A DNA stretch of 64,000 nt from Fibrobacter sp. UWP2 (GTDB lineage Bacteria; Fibrobacterota; Fibrobacteria; Fibrobacterales; Fibrobacteraceae). The translations under genes and the position numbers were made by a program. Below the pieces are notes generated by a model. It had not been told where the DNA came from, did no database searches, and saw nothing but the letters and a program-made list of their open reading frames with translations. The stretch is taken from positions 1-64,000 of the forward strand of contig NZ_FQYM01000019.1 of the NCBI RefSeq assembly GCF_900141705.1, read 5' to 3'. Position 1 is the stretch's first letter. The number at the start of each line of letters is the position of its first letter. Positions 35,851-43,891 of this stretch are shown piece by piece.

Positions 35851-36003
35851 CTATGCACCCCTTTGAATCAAAGTCGTTCCCACAAAGAAAATCACTGCGA
35901 TTGCGGCCAAAGCCACAATAATCCACTTGTTCATGGAATTTGTCTTTTTAGGCACAAAATTTTTGGCGTTCTGTTTGGCGCGCCTACGTTCACTTCGGCT
36001 CAT
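35851..36003 (-). CDS. Small single-pass membrane protein upstream of dnaN (uncharacterised)
   Basis: A 50-residue reading frame on the minus strand, ending 3 nt before the dnaN ATG. It begins MSRSERRRAKQNAKNFVPKK, a strongly basic N-terminus, and then carries one hydrophobic segment at about residues 26-44 (WIIVALAAIAVIFFVGTT), ending QRGA. A TGGAGAC ribosome-binding site lies upstream at good spacing and the dnaN ribosome-binding site overlaps its 3' end. These features argue for a real gene. I do not recognise a family; positive-inside topology predicts a cytoplasmic N-terminus. Confidence 0.7.
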   Translation of the reverse strand: MSRSERRRAKQNAKNFVPKKTNSMNKWIIVALAAIAVIFFVGTTLIQRGA

Positions 36004-36015
36004 ATTAAGTCTCCA

Positions 36016-36046
36016 TTGTTTTTACGCTTAAAAACTACTATTTTTG
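36016..36046 (+). promoter_or_regulatory. Promoter-like motif (TTG-N20-TATTTTTG) for the coiled-coil/LytM operon
   Basis: TTG at 36016 and TATTTTTG at 36039 with 20-nt spacing match the FCB-type consensus. On the opposite strand TAGTTTTT (36037-36030) may serve the small gene and dnaN, so the divergent promoters would overlap. Confidence 0.5.
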
Positions 36047-36066
36047 AAGGAGAACGAGGTTTTTTT

Positions 36067-36342
36067 ATGGATAAAACGACGTTAAATAAGCTCAAAAACA
36101 AAGCGGCGGGGTTTGCCTCCGGTGCGCTTACTCGGGTGGAGCTCGTAGCAGAAGAAAACCGCCTCAAGCAAAAGTTCCAGGCCCTGGGCCAAAAGCTGTA
36201 TTCGGCTGTGCAGGGGGACCTTTTGAACGCCATGAAGGACGACCCGCTGGTGGTAGCCCTTTTGGGGGAGATTGAAGAGACCAAGAAGAAAATCGCCGAC
36301 CTCGAAAACAAGATCGAGGGCAAGGGTCCGGAAGCCAAGTGA
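36067..36342 (+). CDS. Small coiled-coil protein of unknown function
   Basis: A 91-residue, mainly helical, charged protein starting MDKTTLNKLKNKAAGFASGA and ending in a Lys/Glu-rich stretch (EIEETKKKIADLENKIEG) with heptad-like spacing. No signal peptide or membrane segment. ATG 36067 is preceded by AAGGAGAACGAGG. The stop TGA overlaps the GTG start of the LytM gene, so the two are coupled and probably functionally linked. Family not recognised. A much longer open frame in the same phase runs back across dnaN but is antisense to it and rejected. Confidence 0.75.
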   Translation: MDKTTLNKLKNKAAGFASGALTRVELVAEENRLKQKFQALGQKLYSAVQGDLLNAMKDDPLVVALLGEIEETKKKIADLENKIEGKGPEAK

Positions 36343-37163
36343 AGAAGGTCGAGATACACGTATTCCCCGACAAGACCACGGGCAGCAAGAACTACAGGTT
36401 CTCGTTTGTGGGCCTTGTGGTCGCCGTCGTGTGCGTCGTGCTCGCCGTGGTAGGCTTTTTTGTTTTTTCGCCCGACCGCATTGCCGACAACCTCTCCAAC
36501 GGGAACGCGCTCGCGGTGTACCGCCAGAACAAGGTCATTAAAAAAGAGATCAAGCAGATTCGCGAATCGGTGGACGAGTCCATTTTGCAGGCCGAAGAGA
36601 TCCGCTCGCTGCGCGACAGCACCGTCTACATGGGCGGACTCGGTTTTACGCTCGAGGAGACGACGAACGAGGTGCTCGAGGGTCCTCGCAAAAGCTTGAA
36701 CGAAATGGAAAAGACCTTCCACAAGCTCATAGACCGCCTGGAGGGCGACTCCGCCTTGGCGGCCGCGATTCCCGTGATTCACCCGTTCAAGAACGGGCAT
36801 GCGGTCAAGAACCGCTTCGAAATGATTTACGATCCGTTCACCGAGCAGGAACTGCCGCACCGCGGCATCGACTACGTGGCGCAGGTGGGCGATACCGTCG
36901 TGGCGACGGGCGCAGGCACCGTGGTCGAGGTCCGTTCCCATCGCGGGTTCGGGCTCTCCATGAAAATCGAGCACCTTCCCAAGGTCCGCACGTTCTATGC
37001 GCATCTGGGCAAGGCGCTGGTGCAAAATGGTGCCAAGGTCAAGCGTGGTGACCCCATCGCCATCATTGGCGAGAGCGGTCGCGAGTCCAGCGTGGGCTTG
37101 CACTACGAAATCCGCCTAGACGGCGTGCCCATCAACCCCGAAGACTATTTTATAACAAAGTAA
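36339..37163 (+). CDS. M23/LytM-family peptidase-like envelope protein, possibly catalytically altered
   Basis: A 274-residue protein with one N-terminal membrane anchor (residues 22-43), a helical coiled-coil region (about 55-125) and a C-terminal LytM domain (about 150-274). In the domain, zinc-ligand positions His and Asp are present in PHRGIDYV, and His in FYAHL; the final HxH motif, however, reads GLHYEI, so the first His, a catalytic residue in LytM, is replaced by Gly, as it is by another residue in the amidase activator NlpD. GTG start overlaps the upstream stop by 4 nt. Likely a cell-wall hydrolase or an amidase activator. Confidence 0.85.
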   Translation: MKKVEIHVFPDKTTGSKNYRFSFVGLVVAVVCVVLAVVGFFVFSPDRIADNLSNGNALAVYRQNKVIKKEIKQIRESVDESILQAEEIRSLRDSTVYMGGLGFTLEETTNEVLEGPRKSLNEMEKTFHKLIDRLEGDSALAAAIPVIHPFKNGHAVKNRFEMIYDPFTEQELPHRGIDYVAQVGDTVVATGAGTVVEVRSHRGFGLSMKIEHLPKVRTFYAHLGKALVQNGAKVKRGDPIAIIGESGRESSVGLHYEIRLDGVPINPEDYFITK

Positions 37164-37175
37164 CAGGAGCTGCTT

Positions 37176-38129
37176 ATGGCCTCTTCTCCGTTTGAACAGA
37201 ACATCATTGCCATGGTGTGGGATTGCGACAAGACGCTTATCAGCTCTTACATGCAGGAGCCCCTGTTCCGCCATTTTAATGTGGACGGCGCACAGTTCTG
37301 GAAAGAGGTGAACGGCCTCAAGGCATACTACGGCAGGCAGGGAATCTCGGTGAACCAGGACACCAGCTACCTGAACCATATCTTGACCTACGTGAAGGCT
37401 GGTCTCTTCAAGGGGCTAAACAACCGCCTGCTTCGCGAATTCGGCAAGGAGCTCGTTTTTTACCCGGGCCTTCCGGAATTCTTTGGCGAAATCAAAAAGC
37501 TCATTGAGGACGATCCCAAGTACAAGGCGTTCGACATCCGCCTGGAACATTACGTTGTTAGTACCGGTTTTGCCGAGACCATTCGCGGGAGCGCCATAGC
37601 ACCTTTTGTTGAGGGTATTTTTGGTTGCGAGTTTATTGAAGTCCCTGCGTCGGTGGGCTACCCACAAGACGGGGACTCCGGGCACGGCGAGATATCGCAA
37701 ATAGCCTGCGCCCTCGACAACACTTCCAAGACCCGCTACCTGTTCGAGATCAACAAGGGCAGCAACAAGTACCCCGACACCATCGACGTGAATTCGACGA
37801 TTGCACGCGAGGTGCGTCGCGTGCCCTTCGAGAACATGGTGTATGTGGCCGACGGCCCCTCGGACGTGCCCGCCTTCAGCATTTTGAACTACAATGGCGG
37901 AAGCACGTTCGCCGTGTACCCTGCGGGCGATGTGAATGCCTTTAAGCAGGTGGACGCGCTGCGCCGCGACGGCCGTGTGCAGATGTTCGGCGAGGCCGAC
38001 TACCGCCCCGCCAAGCAGTCGTGGCTGTGGCTGACCGAAAAGGCGCGTGCCATCGCCGACTCGATTGCCGCCAAAAAGCAGGCCGCCATCAAGAACAGCG
38101 CCAGCAACCCTCCGACACACCTGAACTAG
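37176..38129 (+). CDS. HAD-superfamily phosphatase-like protein
   Basis: A 317-residue cytoplasmic protein with the HAD motif I WDCDKTLIS (nucleophile Asp16, general acid Asp18) near the N-terminus and motif III/IV-like VYVADGPSDVPAFS near residues 220-235. It has the DxDKT form seen in phosphoserine-phosphatase-like and related HAD enzymes; a large insertion between motifs I and II forms a helical cap. The substrate cannot be read from sequence. Follows the LytM gene by 12 nt with an ACAGGAG ribosome-binding site, so probably co-transcribed. Confidence 0.85.
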   Translation: MASSPFEQNIIAMVWDCDKTLISSYMQEPLFRHFNVDGAQFWKEVNGLKAYYGRQGISVNQDTSYLNHILTYVKAGLFKGLNNRLLREFGKELVFYPGLPEFFGEIKKLIEDDPKYKAFDIRLEHYVVSTGFAETIRGSAIAPFVEGIFGCEFIEVPASVGYPQDGDSGHGEISQIACALDNTSKTRYLFEINKGSNKYPDTIDVNSTIAREVRRVPFENMVYVADGPSDVPAFSILNYNGGSTFAVYPAGDVNAFKQVDALRRDGRVQMFGEADYRPAKQSWLWLTEKARAIADSIAAKKQAAIKNSASNPPTHLN

Positions 38130-38142
38130 GGCGCGAGTTTAT

Positions 38143-38150
38143 TATATTTA
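38143..38150 (+). promoter_or_regulatory. TAnnTTTA promoter-like element of the rng leader
   Basis: TATATTTA at 38143 would give a start near 38155, exactly at the 5' strand of the closing stem of the leader. No clear TTG element lies at the usual upstream distance. Confidence 0.35.
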
Positions 38151-38287
38151 GCTTACCCTAGGTCGGTGGTGGCGGACGGGCGGTACTTTCCGTCAACATG
38201 CGCTGCCGGCTCGGAAGCGTTCCATACTTTTGGAAGGCTTTTTAGGGTATTTACTATCAAGTTTTGCTTTTACTTTTAGGAGTTTTA
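38151..38287 (+). ncRNA. Structured 5' leader upstream of rng (candidate cis-regulatory RNA)
   Basis: TACCCTA (38154-38160) pairs perfectly with TAGGGTA (38243-38249) to close a multi-branch structure. Inside are GGTGGCG (38168-38174) with CGCTGCC (38201-38207, two G-T wobbles), stacked on GACGG/CCGTC (38175-38194), and TTCCA/TGGAA (38220-38235). The closed element is about 96 nt and ends 38 nt before the rng ATG, so it can influence translation or transcript stability. RNase E autoregulates through its leader in E. coli; this leader does not look like that one by eye. Confidence 0.45.
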
Positions 38288-39823
38288 ATGGCAAATAAGT
38301 GTAAGCGCGGAATCTTGATTAGCAAGACGCCCTACGAAAAGCGCATCGCCATCATGGAAGACGGCGAACTTGCGGAATTGGTCGTAGAGAGCGTCTCGTC
38401 TACTCGAGTTCTGGGCAATATATATAAGGGTGTCGTTCAAAAGGTGCTCCCCGCCTTGAAGGCCGCGTTCATCGATATCGGTCTCGAAAAGGCAGGGTTC
38501 CTCCATCAGGACGATGCCATGGACAGGAACGAGTTGTTGCGTCGCGAATATGGCGACGACGACGACGAGGGCGGCACTTCCAAGGAAGTCTCCATTGACG
38601 AGATTCTCCAGGAAGGCCAGGAAATCATGGTCCAGGTGGTCAAGGAACCGATCAGCACCAAGGGCGCCCGTTTGACGACGCACTTGAGCTTTGCCGGGCG
38701 TTTCCTTGTGTGCATGCCCGGCACCAACTTCATTGGCGTTTCAAAGCGTGAACGCGACCCGGCCAAGCGCCGCGAGTTCAAGAAGGTGGTTCGCCGCCTC
38801 AAGGCCCGCGACGTGGGCTACATCGTGCGCACTAACGGCCTCAACGAGTCGGAGTTCGAAATCAGCAAGCAGATGCGCGAACTCGAGAGCAAGTGGGAAC
38901 AGACGAAGTACAACTTCGAGAACCAGCCTGCCGAGACCTGCATTTACGAGGAGTCGGATTCCATTGAACAGACGGTGCGCGAATACTTCGGTGACAACAC
39001 CGACTACGTGTACATCGACAACCGCGACGAGTACTTCGCCCTTCGCGACTACCTCAAGGTGCTCTCGCCCGACAAACTCGACAAGGTGAAACTCTGGAGC
39101 AGCAGCGAAAGCCTGTTCGAATACTTCAAGATCGAGAACGACTACGCCCGTTCTTTGCAGCGCCAGGTACCGCTCCCGCGAGGTGGCAATCTAGTGATTG
39201 AACAGACCGAGGCGCTCGTGTCCATTGACGTGAACACCGGTCCCAAGGTGCACGGCAAGGACCAGGGCAAGATTATCCTCGAAACAAACATTGACGCCTG
39301 CCACGAAATCGCAAAGCAGCTCCGCCTGCGCGATGTGGGCGGTCTCATCATCATCGACTTCATCGACATGGAAACGGACGCCGACCGCGAGGCGGTGTAC
39401 CAGGAGTTCCGCAAGGCGATCCGCCGCGACAAGGCTCCTATTAGCCCGGCCCCCATCAGCCAGTTCGGCCTCATGGAAGTGACCCGCAAGCGCGTCCGCG
39501 TGAACCTCATGACCGAGAAGACGGAACTCTGCCCCATTTGCCACGGCGGTGGCCGCATCCCGACCATGGAATCCACGCTTGGCATGATTGACCGCTGGAT
39601 GGCCCGCGCCCGCGCCAAGGGACACATCCGTGAAATCACGATGGTCGTCGGTACGCAGCTCGTGGACGTGCTCTGCCGCGACATGGCCCGCATGTTCCAC
39701 TACCTGGAGTACAAGCATGGCATGAAGATCAACCTGGTGGAAGACGATCATGCCCATACGAACCAGTTTTGGATGTACAACAAGGCCAACGAGGACATTA
39801 CCGAAGAATACAACTTCGCCTAA
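38288..39823 (+). CDS. rng: Ribonuclease G/E family endoribonuclease
   Basis: Cleaves single-stranded, AU-rich RNA and processes 16S rRNA ends. I choose ATG 38288 (MANKCKRGILISKTPYEKRI), preceded by TTTAGGAG, giving 511 residues. It has an S1-like RNA-binding domain at about residues 35-130 (VLPALKAAFIDIGLEKAGFL, ISTKGARLTTHLSF), the RNase H-like catalytic region with IIIDFIDMETD, and the zinc-link CPICHG near residue 420. No C-terminal scaffold domain follows, so it is RNase G-like. A hairpin terminator lies after it. Confidence 0.94.
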   Translation: MANKCKRGILISKTPYEKRIAIMEDGELAELVVESVSSTRVLGNIYKGVVQKVLPALKAAFIDIGLEKAGFLHQDDAMDRNELLRREYGDDDDEGGTSKEVSIDEILQEGQEIMVQVVKEPISTKGARLTTHLSFAGRFLVCMPGTNFIGVSKRERDPAKRREFKKVVRRLKARDVGYIVRTNGLNESEFEISKQMRELESKWEQTKYNFENQPAETCIYEESDSIEQTVREYFGDNTDYVYIDNRDEYFALRDYLKVLSPDKLDKVKLWSSSESLFEYFKIENDYARSLQRQVPLPRGGNLVIEQTEALVSIDVNTGPKVHGKDQGKIILETNIDACHEIAKQLRLRDVGGLIIIDFIDMETDADREAVYQEFRKAIRRDKAPISPAPISQFGLMEVTRKRVRVNLMTEKTELCPICHGGGRIPTMESTLGMIDRWMARARAKGHIREITMVVGTQLVDVLCRDMARMFHYLEYKHGMKINLVEDDHAHTNQFWMYNKANEDITEEYNFA

Positions 39824-39849
39824 TAGAACCGCTTGTTGCAAACAAATTA

Positions 39850-39880
39850 AAGGCGCCTCGCATAAAGCGATGCGTCTTTT
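39850..39880 (+). terminator. Rho-independent terminator of rng
   Basis: Hairpin GCGCCTCGC-ATAAA-GCGATGCGT with one mismatch, followed by CTTTTTT, 28 nt after the stop. Confidence 0.8.
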
Positions 39881-39930
39881 TTAGTGCTATCCAGAACAAC
39901 GAATTGCGAAGGATGTAGGGATGCAGTAAA

Positions 39931-39968
39931 AGAAAAAGCCTGCGGCAAGGGCCGCAGACTCTTTTTTT
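39931..39968 (-). terminator. Bidirectional terminator of the first fibro-slime gene
   Basis: CTGCGGC/GCCGCAG hairpin (39940-39957) flanked by A- and T-tracts on both sides, 18 nt below the stop of the first fibro-slime gene. It may also stop read-through from rng. Confidence 0.85.
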
Positions 39969-39985
39969 GATTGGGTTTTTAAACG

Positions 39986-42900
39986 CTAGTCGTTGACATC
40001 GATCTCATGCTGGACAGCCTTGCCGCGGCGCACGCCCATCAAGAAGTCTCGTACCGATTCCTTGATGACTTCGCCGGCGACGGTAATGGTGTATTCCAGG
40101 CGGGAGATGTACACGCCCGTACCGACCAACTTGCCGTTGCTCGAACGCATATTCCAGGCGAGGAAGATGTTGCCACTGTTGGTAAGGCAGTTCTTGCCTT
40201 CGCCATAGATGCCTTCGTCGGCGCACGTGAACGAGCCTGCTTCACCGTTAATATAGTGACCCAGGTGACTGTAGTAGTGCGTGCGGTACCTGAGCACGAT
40301 TTCCTCGGGCTTGATCACAGAGGTGAGACCCTTGGCGAATTCGTCGATGTTGCTTGCGTTCAGGTTGCCCGACTTGATGGAGTTGATAATCAGGTTGCTG
40401 ATGCCGTATTCCTCGAGTTTTTCGGCGCTGATGGCTCCGCTTGCAATGGAGTCGAGCACGCTTTGCTCGGTGGCGTACGGGTAGGTGACCACGGTGTCGC
40501 GGCTCAGGTCAATGGCTTCTTGGACAAGTTCTGCGATGGTGTTCATGTCGTCATTCGAGAGACCTAGGGTTTTGTAGTTGCTCGCAGTGATGACCCCTGC
40601 CATAATGCCCGCCACGACATCTTCCGAGAGGTTGCTTTGACCGAGTTGGTCGTTGCGGATGTCCTCGAAGAGTTGCAGTGTGGCGACGTCCTCAGAAATC
40701 TTGTTGATGGTGACGACCGAGTCCTTCATGTAGCGCTCGATGAGAGCTTGCAATGTGGCGACTTCCTCGGTGGTCTTGTTGTTGACCAGGGAGGCGAGCG
40801 TAAAGCCAATGAGGTTGCCCTGCACACCCAGGGAGTCGGCAATCTGCTTTGCGGTCAGGTTCGAGTCGGCACGCATGGGCTGCGTTGCAGAATCGCTCTT
40901 GACAATGGGGTTCTCGTTGTTGAGCAATACCACGCCAGGGCTGGTTGTTGTTGTGGCCTGGTCACCCGTGATGGGCACCCACTGGTTCCATAGGTGCGGC
41001 TTGTTCTTGAGCAGGCTCTTGTCTTCGGCTACGGTTCCACCATCTTCGGCCGGGGTAAAGCGGACGATGTCGCCGACTTCGGGCACGTATTCTCCGGCGC
41101 CCTGCGAAACATACACGAGCGTGAGTTTGCTTCCGCTGACAGTGTGATCCCTGGAGGTCGGGAGCTTGAGTTCTCCCTGGCTCTTGAACTGCAGCATGTC
41201 GTCGCTGAATTTGCCGTCAATGGGTTCGGAAACCGTCAGGTCCAGAATGTGCTTGGTACCGTCGATGGTCTTGCGGGCTCGGGTTACCACAGGGCCGATG
41301 CCGTCGGAAATGGGCTCGTTTCTGATGATGAAATGGTAGTCCTTGCCGCTTTCCTTGTACGTGATGTACGTGGTCATGGTGCCGGGGGCGTCGGAGCCGT
41401 CACCGGTGAACACCTTGCTCCCGAAGCCGCAGCTTTCGCCTTCGCCGCAGTTGCCAGGAACCGTGATTGTGAGAATGGTGCCGCTGGCATCCAGGTGTTT
41501 TTCCATGGGGAACTGCTCGCCAAAGTAAACTTGCAGGGAGTCGAGCACGTTCTGGTTGTCAAACGCCTTGTCGAATTCCATTTTGAGCTTGTCACCGCGG
41601 CCATCGCCGTTGCGGTCGCTGATGATGGCGAGCTTCACGTGCGGAATCGGCGGTTCGGTAAAGTTCAAGTTGGTCCAGAATGCCTTGACATTGCCGCTGC
41701 CGGTAATGGTCAGGTTCGCCCCGGCCACATTGCCGTTCGCCATCACATAGAACGTGGCGTGCTTGTCGATGGAGTCGAGGGCGACGCTTGTGATGCTCTT
41801 GCCGTTTTCATCGGTGATGAATACGAGCGGGTTGTCGACGGCGATTTTGATGGTCTTGTTGTACTTGGTCCATTTCACGTCCTTGTCCTTGAAAGTGATG
41901 TTGACCTTGTACATTTCGTAAGCCCACTTGCCGATGGTCGCCTGGTTGCCCACGACTTCGAGACCGTCCTTGTCGCCAATGAGTTTCCAGTTTTCGTCGG
42001 CGTAGGCGATGGCGGGGGCGTTGCCCGGCACAATGATTTCGACTCTCTTCTTTTGGCTGCCCTTGGATTTCAAGGTGATTTCCAAGAAGTAGTGACCCGG
42101 CGGCAGGTCGGATTCGTCGACAATCTTTGCAGAGTCGATAGTGAAAGTGGTGTCGCTTGTGATTTTGATGCCCGCATGGTAGGTATGACCGGGAAGGAAT
42201 TCCTCGTCGACCGTGCTGCCCACAAAGCGGTAAGTGGAGGGGCCGCCCGTGGTGTCGGTCTTGGTCTGGTCGGCGTCAAAGTCGCAGTTGAGCACGTCCT
42301 TCTTGTTGATGGACCAAATGTTGTAATCCTTGACGCCAAGTGCCTGCTGAATCCAGGTGAGGAACATGGAGGCGTCGGTGTGCAGGTCCATGGAGGTGCG
42401 CATCTTGAAGTTCGAGGAACTCTGGTGGCGTTCGGCATAGAAGATGTGGAAGGGGTAGGTCTCGCCCGGGGTAAGCCCCAGGGTATCCAAGTTTACAGAG
42501 CCCGCCACCTGTGCGTGCTGACCGCCGATGTCCACCACCAACTTTTTGTTGATGAACACCCACACGTCGTCGTCGCCCAGGAACTCGAAGTACTGGCCGG
42601 GAACGTAGACGAACTTGGCTTGGAACTTCATGGTAAAGCCGAAGTTGTGCCTTCCGTTGTCGCTACCACCCGACAAATTGTCGTAGAAGGGGTTCGGGAC
42701 AGTCCCGCCTTCATCCAAGAATTTGAAATCGTCCAAGAGGAACATGCCGCCTCTGTTGACCTCGTTGCCCTTAGAAATGCGGTCCTTGGAAATCTCGGCA
42801 AGCCAAAAGCCTTCGTCATCCAAAGAAATGGCGAGGTCGCGGCAAGCGGCGTTGGTGTAGATGTTGCCCGCGGCGTCTTGCCCGGCAACCACAGGGAGGA

Positions 42901-43675
42901 ACCAGTAGTCCAAATGTTCTGTAATTGTACATTTTTCGGGGAATGGGGTTGCCCTGACTGGCACGCCGTTGGGACCCAGGTCCTTTTGGACCATGCCCCT
43001 CATGGGGCTTGAACTACAACCACCTGAACCAAAGTCGTCACTAATGGCGAAGCCGACGGCGTATGGGCTTCCCAAGCCCACCTCTGGGTCAAGTTCCTTG
43101 GCGCCATTATTGAAGGTTGTGTCTTCTACGCCATTCCTGGTTCTTACTGAAAAGGTTCCGTCTTTTTTGTTGCCATGCAGCCAGTCGAACATCATCACCG
43201 AGATGTTCCTCAAGGGGCAGTCGCCCAGCACGTTAGGGTATTCCGATGTGACTTCGGGAGCGTCGTTCTCGTAGCCACGAACCCAGATGGTGTTGCCGAG
43301 GGCGGCGACGCTGTCGAGGGAGAGTTCCTCGGTCACGGGGAGGGCGCCCGTGGCGACTTCCTCGGAGCCTTCTCCGCCAACGTAGATGTTGCCGATGGTC
43401 TGCTTGAAGCGGACCGTGAAGTTGGCGTCTTTCTTGTCGGTTTTTGCCTCGAACCATCCGCAGTAATCCTCTACGGCGGTCATTGTAATCTCTTTGCCGT
43501 CAATAATCATGATGGCAGAGGTGTTTGTCCAGAAAGGCATGAAACGAATAGTCGTGTTACCGCTATTCGTTGGGCCGGCACCACCAGGATTGTCCCTGCC
43601 ACCGGCCTGCGCAAAAGACATAACTGTTAGGGTCAAGCATATAACCAGACCCTTATATAGGGACTTGTACCACAT
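39986..43675 (-). CDS. Giant secreted fibro-slime domain protein 1
   Basis: A 1229-residue exported protein (start ATG 43675, chosen by analogy with the next paralogue; ATG 43681 is an alternative). The signal peptide MWYKSLYKGLVICLTLTVMS is followed by an N-terminal module with DYCGWF, a fibro-slime domain (about residues 305-430: [33 protein letters not shown]), Ig-like middle modules, a calcium-loop-like [10 protein letters not shown] near residue 683, a helical stretch rich in Ala/Leu/Glu, and a C-terminal module with [20 protein letters not shown] that looks FlgD-like. Fibro-slime proteins of Fibrobacter succinogenes are found at the cell surface. The last 12 residues differ from those of the next two paralogues. 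Confidence 0.88.
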   Translation of the reverse strand: MWYKSLYKGLVICLTLTVMSFAQAGGRDNPGGAGPTNSGNTTIRFMPFWTNTSAIMIIDGKEITMTAVEDYCGWFEAKTDKKDANFTVRFKQTIGNIYVGGEGSEEVATGALPVTEELSLDSVAALGNTIWVRGYENDAPEVTSEYPNVLGDCPLRNISVMMFDWLHGNKKDGTFSVRTRNGVEDTTFNNGAKELDPEVGLGSPYAVGFAISDDFGSGGCSSSPMRGMVQKDLGPNGVPVRATPFPEKCTITEHLDYWFLPVVAGQDAAGNIYTNAACRDLAISLDDEGFWLAEISKDRISKGNEVNRGGMFLLDDFKFLDEGGTVPNPFYDNLSGGSDNGRHNFGFTMKFQAKFVYVPGQYFEFLGDDDVWVFINKKLVVDIGGQHAQVAGSVNLDTLGLTPGETYPFHIFYAERHQSSSNFKMRTSMDLHTDASMFLTWIQQALGVKDYNIWSINKKDVLNCDFDADQTKTDTTGGPSTYRFVGSTVDEEFLPGHTYHAGIKITSDTTFTIDSAKIVDESDLPPGHYFLEITLKSKGSQKKRVEIIVPGNAPAIAYADENWKLIGDKDGLEVVGNQATIGKWAYEMYKVNITFKDKDVKWTKYNKTIKIAVDNPLVFITDENGKSITSVALDSIDKHATFYVMANGNVAGANLTITGSGNVKAFWTNLNFTEPPIPHVKLAIISDRNGDGRGDKLKMEFDKAFDNQNVLDSLQVYFGEQFPMEKHLDASGTILTITVPGNCGEGESCGFGSKVFTGDGSDAPGTMTTYITYKESGKDYHFIIRNEPISDGIGPVVTRARKTIDGTKHILDLTVSEPIDGKFSDDMLQFKSQGELKLPTSRDHTVSGSKLTLVYVSQGAGEYVPEVGDIVRFTPAEDGGTVAEDKSLLKNKPHLWNQWVPITGDQATTTTSPGVVLLNNENPIVKSDSATQPMRADSNLTAKQIADSLGVQGNLIGFTLASLVNNKTTEEVATLQALIERYMKDSVVTINKISEDVATLQLFEDIRNDQLGQSNLSEDVVAGIMAGVITASNYKTLGLSNDDMNTIAELVQEAIDLSRDTVVTYPYATEQSVLDSIASGAISAEKLEEYGISNLIINSIKSGNLNASNIDEFAKGLTSVIKPEEIVLRYRTHYYSHLGHYINGEAGSFTCADEGIYGEGKNCLTNSGNIFLAWNMRSSNGKLVGTGVYISRLEYTITVAGEVIKESVRDFLMGVRRGKAVQHEIDVND

Positions 43676-43720
43676 TCCCATCGCTCCTCTCAAATAGAAA
43701 CCCAACCATTAGGGCGATGT

Positions 43721-43753
43721 GTTAAATATCACATTTTCAAGGGTGAAAGTCAA
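43721..43753 (-). promoter_or_regulatory. Promoter-like motif for fibro-slime gene 1 (TTG-N22-TATTTAAC)
   Basis: Read on the minus strand; TTG (43753-43751) and TATTTAAC (43728-43721). Part of a shared pattern in front of the three paralogues. Confidence 0.4.
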
Positions 43754-43859
43754 CCAAAATTTACTTTTCATAAAAAAATTATGTGTAAAATCAACAAAAA
43801 CCGCCACTTTTGAGGTGACGTTTGCTGCTTTTGGCCAGCCATGGAACAGAAAGTTCCGT

Positions 43860-43884
43860 AAAAAGGCTTATTTTTGCCTTTTTT
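43860..43884 (-). terminator. Terminator of fibro-slime gene 2
   Basis: AAAAAGGC and GCCTTTTT arms with an 8-nt loop, 8 nt below the gene 2 stop. Read on the minus strand it ends in a T-tract. An AT-rich stem, so moderate confidence. Confidence 0.6.
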
Positions 43885-43891
43885 GGGCGAT

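Noticed and set aside
35227-36342. A long plus-strand frame running through dnaN into the coiled-coil gene
   Set aside because: The first 840 nt are antisense to dnaN; the real start is the ATG at 36067 with a good ribosome-binding site.
40994-43012. A 672-codon plus-strand frame across fibro-slime gene 1
   Set aside because: It is antisense to a protein with a signal peptide and conserved domains, and no ribosome-binding site or family match is seen.
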